Assembly (NCBI RefSeq): GCF_010667645.1
Contig: NZ_WHZV01000012.1
Span: 1-62,934 of the forward strand
Direction of reading: 5' to 3'
DNA from: Bifidobacterium platyrrhinorum
GTDB lineage: Bacteria > Actinomycetota > Actinomycetes > Actinomycetales > Bifidobacteriaceae
DNA length: 62,934 nt
In this document: positions 56,969 to 62,934 of the stretch, piece after piece
How the letters are laid out: the number at the start of each line of letters is the position of its first letter
Numbering within the stretch: position 1 is the stretch's first letter
Translations under genes and position numbers: made by a program
Notes under the pieces: model-generated
Told to the model about the DNA's origin: nothing
The model's input: only the letters and a program-made list of their open reading frames with translations
The model's database searches: none

Positions 56969-58033
56969 TCAGTCGGCGTCCGCCCCCAATGCGCCCACCT
57001 GTCTGTCGAGGTCGCGCAGCACCTTGCGCAGCTTGCGGTCGGAGATGTCGCGCAGTTCGAGGTCCTCGAGCTGCGCCTCGCGCTGCTCGGCGGTCAGGTC
57101 GTCCACATCGGTGACCGTGTCCTTGGCGGGGCGCTCGCGCTTCTTCAGCGCGGCGAAGCCCTCCGCCATCGCGCGCGAGACGACGAGGAAGCCGGTGTGG
57201 CCGATCATCTGGTGGTCGGGCCGCACGGCGAGCCCCTGCACCTTCCAGCTGCGCTCCAGCGTCTCCTGCACGACCGGTTCCGTCCAGGTGCCGGCCTCGC
57301 GCAGCGCCTCGACGAGACGGCTCATCTGCGTGGTGGTGGTGATGTACGCGACGAGCACACCGCCGGGAACGATCACGCGCCACGCCTGGTCGAGCCGGTT
57401 CCACGGGTCGAGCATGTCGAGCATGATCCGGTCGTAATGGTGTTCGGGCAGCTCCGCGGCCACCGTGTCGAAGTCGCCGGTCCTCAAGTCCCACCATGCG
57501 GGCTTCGCGCCGTAGTAGAGCGTGGCGTTCGCCTCGGCGACGCGCGCGAAATCGGGCCGCAGCTCGATGGTGGTGAGCTCGCCGGCCTCCCCCACCGCGT
57601 CGAGCAGGTTGACGCTCATCGCACCCGACCCGGCGCCGGATTCGAGCACGCGGTGGCCGGAACGGATGTCGCCCAACTGGATGACCTGGGCGACGTCCTT
57701 CGGGTACATGATCTGCGCGCCGCGCGGCATGGACAGCACGTAGTCGGCGAGGCGGGGACGCATCACCGCGTACTGCCAGCCGCCGATCGCGCGCGCCGCC
57801 TTCCACGGTTTGCCGGCGTCCCGTTCCGGATGGAGGGCGTTGACCTGCGCCTCGCGTTTGGCGGTGACGGTGGTGACGACCACGCCTTCGGTCCGCCCGA
57901 TCACGTCGTCGTGCAGGATCAGGCCGTGCTCGGTCTGCGTGCTGCCTCCGGCGACGATCTGGTCGGTGATCTTCTTGCCCTTGCGGTCGGTGAACTGCAC
58001 CTTCTCCCCCGCGCGAATCGGTCCGCGTCGCAT
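56969..58033 (-). CDS. trmI: tRNA (adenine-58-N1)-methyltransferase TrmI
   Basis: A 354-residue SAM-dependent enzyme that makes m1A58 in the tRNA T-loop. It shows an N-terminal beta domain (GPIRAGEKVQFTDRKGKK), PRGAQIMYPKDVAQVIQLGD, motif I RVLESGAGSGAMSVNLL, and ELRPDFARVAEANA and DRIMLDMLDPW, all typical of TrmI/TrmI-like proteins in actinobacteria. The C-terminal acidic/basic extension is common there. Complete. Confidence 0.9.
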   Translation of the reverse strand: MRRGPIRAGEKVQFTDRKGKKITDQIVAGGSTQTEHGLILHDDVIGRTEGVVVTTVTAKREAQVNALHPERDAGKPWKAARAIGGWQYAVMRPRLADYVLSMPRGAQIMYPKDVAQVIQLGDIRSGHRVLESGAGSGAMSVNLLDAVGEAGELTTIELRPDFARVAEANATLYYGAKPAWWDLRTGDFDTVAAELPEHHYDRIMLDMLDPWNRLDQAWRVIVPGGVLVAYITTTTQMSRLVEALREAGTWTEPVVQETLERSWKVQGLAVRPDHQMIGHTGFLVVSRAMAEGFAALKKRERPAKDTVTDVDDLTAEQREAQLEDLELRDISDRKLRKVLRDLDRQVGALGADAD

Positions 58034-58173
58034 GAACGGCCTCCTTAGCTGCCTGCTGTCGTTCTCCACAAGTCGACGGAGTGTCGACGGAATACGGTCA
58101 TCGTGCCCTATCGCACGGACTATCGCCGCCCACGTCGCCGTAACCGGCGTCGCCGCCCGCGGACGCATGCCGC

Positions 58174-59097
58174 CTACCGCGCCTGCCTCCAGCCGGTCGC
58201 GTCGGCGAGCGCGTCCAGCGCGGCGTCGTACGAGCCGTCGGCGCGCATGTCGCGGAGCGCTTCGGCGATGTCGTCGGCGAGCGTGACGGCCCCGGCCTGC
58301 ACGGCGATGCCATAGCGCACGCTCCCGTAGCGCACGCCCTTCACGCGCGTGACGAGCGTGCCGCCTTCGTCGCGCGCGAGTCCGGCGAGCGTGACGGCGT
58401 CGCCGGCGATCGCGTCGGCGGTGCCGACCATGAGGTCGGTGACGCATTGCGGGTAGGTGTCCCGTTCGCGCGTCCTCCCCTGCGGCACGGCGGCGAGCAG
58501 CGCGTCTTTCGCGCCGCTGCCGGCGACCGTGCAGACGGACTTGCCGGCGAGCGCGGCGACGCCGTCGATGCCTGCGGCGTCGCCGGGTCGGGCGAGCAGC
58601 CCCTGCCGCGTGGTCAGGTACGGTCCGGCGTAGGTGGCGTGGCCGTCGGAGACGACGCCGTTCGCGGCGAGGCCGCCATCCGCATCATCGCCGTCCCCGC
58701 CGTCGGCGGGCATCGGCATGCCGGCGACGACCAGGTCGACGGTGCCGTCGGCGAGCAGTTCGAGCCGGTTGGCGGGTTCGACCTGTTTGAAGACGATCTG
58801 CTTGTTCGCGTATCCGAGTTTCTTGGCGACGTATCGGGCCACTTCGACCTCGAATCCGGAGTAGCCGCCGTCATGCCAGCGCGACAGTCCGGGTTCGTCG
58901 GCGGCGACGCCGATCGCGATGGTGGGTCCGTCCGGCTGCCTCACCGTGGCCGGCGCGCCGCCGCAACCCGCCGTCGCGGCGAGCGCGAGCGTCGTCAACG
59001 CGGCGGAGACGCCCCGCGCGACGCGCATGCGCACGCCCGGCCTGCGGTGCCGGCGAAGGCGCCGCGTGCGGTCGGTCCGATTGCGGATGGCTGCCAT
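58174..59097 (-). CDS. Solute-binding lipoprotein (amino-acid ABC type)
   Basis: A 307-residue protein. After a basic leader, a lipoprotein signal (VSAALTTLALAATAGCGG) precedes the binding-protein core with TIAIGVAADEPGLSRWHDGG, YSGFEVEVARYVAKKLGY and VEPANRLELLADGTVDLVVA, the SBP-family-3 (polar amino acid) pattern. I start at 59097, nine bases after the corA stop; an internal ATG at 59028 gives a cleaner signal peptide and may be the real start. No permease lies nearby. Confidence 0.8.
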   Translation of the reverse strand: MAAIRNRTDRTRRLRRHRRPGVRMRVARGVSAALTTLALAATAGCGGAPATVRQPDGPTIAIGVAADEPGLSRWHDGGYSGFEVEVARYVAKKLGYANKQIVFKQVEPANRLELLADGTVDLVVAGMPMPADGGDGDDADGGLAANGVVSDGHATYAGPYLTTRQGLLARPGDAAGIDGVAALAGKSVCTVAGSGAKDALLAAVPQGRTRERDTYPQCVTDLMVGTADAIAGDAVTLAGLARDEGGTLVTRVKGVRYGSVRYGIAVQAGAVTLADDIAEALRDMRADGSYDAALDALADATGWRQAR

Positions 59098-59105
59098 GCG
59101 GCGTC

Positions 59106-60056
59106 TCACTTGAACATGCGCGAGCGGGTGAGGAACCAGGTGACGGCCACGGACAAGGCGATGGAGATGAGGATGATCGCCGCGAATCCCCATGTCTTGT
59201 CGGTCAGCGGCATGCCGAGCATGCCGTCCTGGAAGTTCATGCCGTACATGGAGAAGATGAGCGTGGGGATGGACAGCGTGATGGAGATGATCGTGAAGAT
59301 GCGCATCACGTTGTTCAGGTTGTTGGACACGATCGAGGCGAACGCGTCGGTCATGTTCGCGAGAACGCCGCTGTAGATGTTGGCCATCTCGATGGCCTGC
59401 TTGTTCTCGGTGATGACGTCGTCGAGCAGGTCCTCGTCGTCCGGGTACTGCTTGATGCGCTGCAGGGTGGTGAGCTTCTCCATCACGATCTCGTTCGATT
59501 TGAGGGAGGTGGTGAAGTACACCAAGGTCTTGCTCAGCTCCATGAGCATCACGATCTCGCGGTTCTGCATGGAGTGGCGGAGCTTGAGTTCGAGCTTGTC
59601 GCTTTCGCGGTCGATGATGCGCAGATAGCGCAGGTACATCGTGGCGTTGCGGTAGAGGATCTGCAGGATGAACCGCGAGTGCATGTACGTGTTGAACCCG
59701 CGGATCGTGCCTTCCATGAACGGGTGGAGCACGGGCGTGTCCTGCATGCACACGGTGATGATGAGATGCTCGGTGACGATGATCGACAACGGGATGGTCT
59801 CGTACCAATCGCGCCCGCCGCGCTCCTCGACGGTCGGGATGTCGACGATGACCATCGTGTAGTCGTCCTCGACGTCGACGCGGGACCTCTCCTCGTCATC
59901 GAGCGGCGCACGCAGGTCGGCGAGGTCGACGCCGGTCTCGGAGGCGACGGTGGCGAGCTCCACGTCGGTGGGTTCGCTCAGGCACAGCCATGAGCCGTTC
60001 TCCGGTTTGTCCACCCGCTCCACCTGGCCGTTAATGGTGCTGAACATCCTCAACAT
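59106..60056 (-). CDS. corA: CorA-family divalent metal transporter
   Basis: A 316-residue protein with a long cytoplasmic N-terminal domain and two C-terminal membrane helices. The first ends in the diagnostic YGMNF loop (SIPTLIFSMYGMNFQDG), and the second is FAAIILISIALSVAVTWFL. The short cytoplasmic tail ends RSRMFK. It would form a pentameric Mg2+/Co2+ channel. Two starts are possible (60056, 60047). It probably shares a transcript with the lipoprotein gene. Confidence 0.88.
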   Translation of the reverse strand: MLRMFSTINGQVERVDKPENGSWLCLSEPTDVELATVASETGVDLADLRAPLDDEERSRVDVEDDYTMVIVDIPTVEERGGRDWYETIPLSIIVTEHLIITVCMQDTPVLHPFMEGTIRGFNTYMHSRFILQILYRNATMYLRYLRIIDRESDKLELKLRHSMQNREIVMLMELSKTLVYFTTSLKSNEIVMEKLTTLQRIKQYPDDEDLLDDVITENKQAIEMANIYSGVLANMTDAFASIVSNNLNNVMRIFTIISITLSIPTLIFSMYGMNFQDGMLGMPLTDKTWGFAAIILISIALSVAVTWFLTRSRMFK

Positions 60057-60207
60057 CGTCTCTTCACCCGCCTTTCGCCATGTCCGTCCGATCGGGGTCC
60101 GCCCCGAAAACCTCGACAAGTCTAGTCCCATGTGCGGGACGTGCGCCATCGGGTATCGCCCGGGCAATTGAATTCGCGGTGAATTCGCGAGACGGCCGTC
60201 GCCGACG

Positions 60208-61052
60208 TCACCAGTTGATCGGCTTCCAATCGGGCATGTGCGGGCCCCTGAGGTCGGCGGGCCCGTTCTCCCAGTCGCCGAGGCTCGCCACGGCGGGCCC
60301 CTGGTTGTGTTCGACAAGATCGAACATGGGCTGCGCGGCGGGCTTCCCGTTGACCGTGTGGCGCACGGCGAGCCGGCTCCAGCAGGCGTTGCGCATCGAC
60401 CCGATCGCGTTCATGCCGTCCGGGTCGAGGCCCAGAAGTTCGCTGATCGTCGCGACGATCCACGAACCGTGGCCGACGAGCATCAACGTGACGGGCCGCT
60501 CGCCCGCGTATGCGGGGTCGGCGATGATGTCGCGCACGGCCTTCGCGCCGCGCTTCCCCACGGCCCGCCGGCTTTCGACCCCGTAGGCGGTCTCGCCGCC
60601 CTCATGCCGCTTCCACGAGGCGTAGGCCCCGGCATCCGCCGCCCGCACCTCGTCGCGGGTCAATCCCTCCCATTGTCCGAAGGAGCGTTCGCGCAGACGT
60701 GGGTCCGGCGTGACGGGAAGGCCGAGGATGTCGGCGAAGGCGTGTGCCGTCCGCAGGGCCCGGAACAAGTCGGAGCTGTAGACCACCATCGCCTGCGCGC
60801 GGCGGGCGCCTCCTCGTATTCGAGCGTGCTCGCCCGTTCCCTCGCCTCCGGCCCGGGCTGCGGGATCGCCGCCGGATCGTCGGCGAGCCGGCTCACCTTC
60901 GCCCAGTAGTAGCGGGCGGCGAGCGCGAGCCCGGTCTGGTCGGCCTGCCACTGGCCGACGATGTCGAGCGGCACGTCGATCTGCCCCTGCAGCCGGCGTT
61001 GGAGGTTGTAGTTCGTGCGTCCGTGCCTGAGCATCACCACTTCGTCGATCAT
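60208..61052 (-). pseudogene. Histidine phosphatase (phosphoglycerate-mutase-like), frameshifted
   Basis: The start at 61052 follows AAAGGA and reads IDEVVMLRHGRTNYNLQRRL, the RHG motif with the usual histidine-phosphatase context, through EYEEAPAA. The rest of the domain (AMVVYSSDLFRALRTAHAFA, LRERSFGQWEG, LMLVGHGSWI to PHMPDWKPINW) is in another frame. The switch lies near 60800 in a GC-rich run (GCCCGCCGCGCGCAGG). Either the gene is newly broken or the sequence has an indel error. The catalytic residues survive in the two halves. Confidence 0.75.
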
Positions 61053-61176
61053 CATCGGTCCTTTCCGTCCCTCGCGGGCATGGCGTCGTCCGTCCTCCAG
61101 CTTCTCACATCCGCCCGTCGCGTGGGCGCCCGTGGGTCGCGCCGGCCGTGCCGAACCTTTTCCGTACAATGAAACA

Positions 61177-62466
61177 GTGTTGATTTCGAACGGGACCCGC
61201 GCCTTCGCCGCGGAGCATCGGGACGAGGACGTGCGCGATCTGGCGCTGCATGCGAAGCCGGGACCGGACGTGGACCTGACGGCCGCGTTGGAGCAGATCT
61301 CAGGGTGGCGCACGGCGCGCGTGAAACTTCCGGCGTGGGCGGCGTGCGGGGATGTGGTCTATCCGCCGCACCTGTCGATGGAGCAGTGTTCGTCCGAGGC
61401 CACGGCACGGTACAAGGCCGGCGTCGCGCGTCGCGTCGTCGTGGACGGCGCGAGGACCGGCTGCACGACGACGCTCGTCGACCTGACCGGCGGGTTCGGC
61501 GTGGATTTCTCGTACATGGCACAGGTCTTCGACCATGCAGTCTATGTGGAGCGGCAGGAGCGCCTGTGCGAGCTGGCCGCGCACAACATGCCCGCGTTGG
61601 GGCTTGCGCACGCGTCGATCGTCAACGGCGATGCCGCGGAGTATCTGTCCACAATCGGCCGCGATGGCGCGACCCTGATCTTCCTCGATCCGGCGCGGCG
61701 CGACTCCCATGGCGCGCGCACGTACGCGATCGCCGATTGCACGCCGGATGTGCTGGGACTGCTCGACCGGCTGCTCGCCGCCGCCCCGCACGTGATGGTG
61801 AAGCTCTCCCCGATGCTCGACTGGCATAAGACGGTCGCGGATTTCGCGGGCCATGTGCATGAGGTGCATATCGTGTCCACAGGCAACGAGTGCAAGGAGC
61901 TGCTGCTCGTCGTCGGGCGCGACGTGTACGACGCGCCTCGGGTCTTCTGTGCGAACGACGGCCAGATGCTGGAGTTCGACGCGGGCGACGATGGGAGCGA
62001 CGGCGTGGACGGTGCCGGCACAGCAGCCGTGCCGGCGGGCGGTGATGTTGCCGGACACGGTGCCCATATCGCCGACCCCGGCGATCCCGATACGTGGCGC
62101 TACCTGTACGAGCCGAACGCGTCGGTCATGAAGGCGGGCTGTTTCGCTCTGCTCGCACACCGGTTCGGTGTGGCTCCGATCGCACGCGACAGCCACCTGT
62201 TCGTCTCCGCGAAGCCGGCCGCGGAATTCCCCGGCCGTGTGTTCGAGGTCGACGCGGTCGCAACGATGAACAAGAAGGACCTGAAGCGTCTGACGGACGG
62301 GCTCACGCACGCGAACATCGCCACACGCAACTTCCCGCTCCCGGTCGCCGCGTTGCGCAAAAAGCTGAAGCTCAAGGACGGCGGCGACGCCTACCTGTTC
62401 GCCACCACCGACGCCGCCGGCCGGCACATCGTCATCCGTTCGCGGAAGCTCCCGCGGATGGCGTGA
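61177..62466 (+). CDS. Class I SAM-dependent methyltransferase (THUMP-like domain type)
   Basis: A 429-residue protein. The methyltransferase core has TLVDLTGGFGVDFSYMA (motif I), VYVERQERLCELAAHNM and ATLIFLDPARRDSHG (catalytic DPAR-type loop), followed by a C-terminal domain (LFVSAKPAAEFPGRVFEVDA, then KKLKLKDGGDAYLFATTD). This is the layout of an RNA methyltransferase-like family with a THUMP-like tail. The GTG at 61177 lies 7 bases after a TACAAT box, so the mRNA may be leaderless. The acidic, glycine-rich insert near 270-300 looks lineage-specific. The target is unknown. Confidence 0.75.
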   Translation: MLISNGTRAFAAEHRDEDVRDLALHAKPGPDVDLTAALEQISGWRTARVKLPAWAACGDVVYPPHLSMEQCSSEATARYKAGVARRVVVDGARTGCTTTLVDLTGGFGVDFSYMAQVFDHAVYVERQERLCELAAHNMPALGLAHASIVNGDAAEYLSTIGRDGATLIFLDPARRDSHGARTYAIADCTPDVLGLLDRLLAAAPHVMVKLSPMLDWHKTVADFAGHVHEVHIVSTGNECKELLLVVGRDVYDAPRVFCANDGQMLEFDAGDDGSDGVDGAGTAAVPAGGDVAGHGAHIADPGDPDTWRYLYEPNASVMKAGCFALLAHRFGVAPIARDSHLFVSAKPAAEFPGRVFEVDAVATMNKKDLKRLTDGLTHANIATRNFPLPVAALRKKLKLKDGGDAYLFATTDAAGRHIVIRSRKLPRMA

Positions 62467-62683
62467 GCGCGTTCTCGGTGACACGTCGAATGCACGGGAC
62501 GAGGTACATGTCGAGTGCGCCGGGGAACGGTTCCGACCGTTCGCATTGCGGCGTGTAGGGGTTGGCCGTCATCCTGATCGTCCGCCGGGGCGGACCGGGC
62601 AGCCGTGTGGGGGCTTTCATCGGTCCGTCCGGGCAGTCCAACCATCCGTCATGGTCATCCGGGTTCGCCGCACAACACGATGG

Positions 62684-62830
62684 AGGCCTGTTTCACGCTT
62701 GGGTGCGGGAATCAGGCTTCCCCCAACCCGGTGTAGGCCTGTCTCACGCTTGGGTGCGGGAATCAGGCTTCCCCCAACCCGGTGTAGGCCTGTCTCACGG
62801 TTGTATGCGAGGATTATGACTCCCTCAACC
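62684..62830. repeat. 51-bp tandem repeat (three copies, third diverged)
   Basis: The unit starts AGGCCTGT(T/C)TCACGCTTGG and includes GGCTTCCCCCAACCCGGTG. Copies begin at 62684, 62735 and 62786. On the minus strand it could encode a 17-residue repeat (SLIPAPKRETGLHRVGG), but no convincing ribosome site or gene context supports translation. The remainder of 62467-62683 shows no gene. Confidence 0.65.
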
Positions 62831-62858
62831 ATACGAAGGCGGGTTTTCGGGTTGAGGT

Positions 62859-62931
62859 GTATTGTCTTGGGGCATCGTTGACGCATGTCTCGGGGCATGG
62901 TTGACGGTGTGTCTTGGGGCATGGTTTACAT
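62859..62931 (-). repeat. Solo IS21-like terminal repeat, right edge
   Basis: The reverse complement begins TGTAAACCATGCCCCAAGAC and matches 4-76 with a few differences, including the three spaced repeat units. The tips of the two copies face away from each other, so formally they are the two ends of one 62.9-kb segment. No istAB genes accompany them. Confidence 0.5.
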
Positions 62932-62934
62932 CTG

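Noticed and set aside
62684..62830. CRISPR-like repeat array or gene for a repetitive peptide
   Set aside because: Copies are directly adjacent without spacers, and the possible minus-strand frame has no ribosome site and runs into the IS21-like repeat.
4..62931. Whole window as an active composite transposon
   Set aside because: No transposase is present and flanking bases (3 on the left, 3 on the right) show no target duplication; contig ends at dispersed repeats are the simpler explanation.

Overview
The window is high-GC actinobacterial DNA, most likely Bifidobacterium. The host genes point that way (glnE, a CUP-type monosaccharide ABC operon with a ROK regulator, metE/metF, trmI, CorA), as do the strong Shine-Dalgarno sites and several candidate leaderless starts. 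Genus is inferred from gene style, not from a marker search.

Layout. 1-14450 is chromosome: a solo IS21-like end, an acyltransferase remnant beside a poly-G tract, glnE, a sugar ABC transporter operon read leftward from a strong promoter, a divergent ROK regulator plus an orphan ABC ATPase, then metF and metE. 14451-56200 is a complete-looking siphovirus prophage of about 41.7 kb, bounded by 25-bp direct repeats (24/25 identical); the integrase sits next to the right repeat. 56201-62934 is chromosome again: SixA-like phosphatase, trmI, a solute-binding lipoprotein, corA, a frameshifted histidine phosphatase, a methyltransferase, a 51-bp tandem repeat and an inverted copy of the IS21-like end.

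Prophage organisation. The left arm carries two rightward cassettes: a four-gene operon (14738-16591) whose third product resembles the type I-E Cascade small subunit Cse2 and whose last product has a helix-turn-helix, and a two-gene cassette (16887-17590) with a palindromic promoter and a downstream HTH gene. The late genes run leftward from about 45 kb to 17.6 kb: HNH, ParB-methyltransferase, terminase, portal, protease, capsid, connectors, tail tube, tail chaperones, tape measure, distal tail, receptor-binding protein, fibre-like genes, lysis genes, terminator. Early and replication genes (45-52.4 kb) also run leftward and include a replication protein with iterons inside its gene, RusA and SSB. 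The rightward lysogeny module (52.5-54.7 kb) holds a repressor, an ImmA-type protease, membrane proteins and an excisionase-like gene.

The most notable biology is a two-layer variation system in the adhesion region. First, a tyrosine recombinase (23675-24544) sits next to five copies of an 11-bp site (TTCGCTAACCC), four in one orientation and one inverted. Each site lies at the same SLT codons at the start of an alternative C-terminal module of the receptor-binding protein, so inversion should swap the tip of the phage. This matches the Rin-type inversion systems described in bifidobacterial prophages (recalled, not looked up). Second, four poly-G tracts of 9-11 bases in the adjacent fibre-like gene array put one gene in frame, two out of frame, and one at a point where slippage would fuse two modules. 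Other finds are a -1 frameshift that would add an Ig-like domain to the major capsid protein, an abutting array of tRNA-like elements, and inverted IS21-like ends at the two edges of the window.
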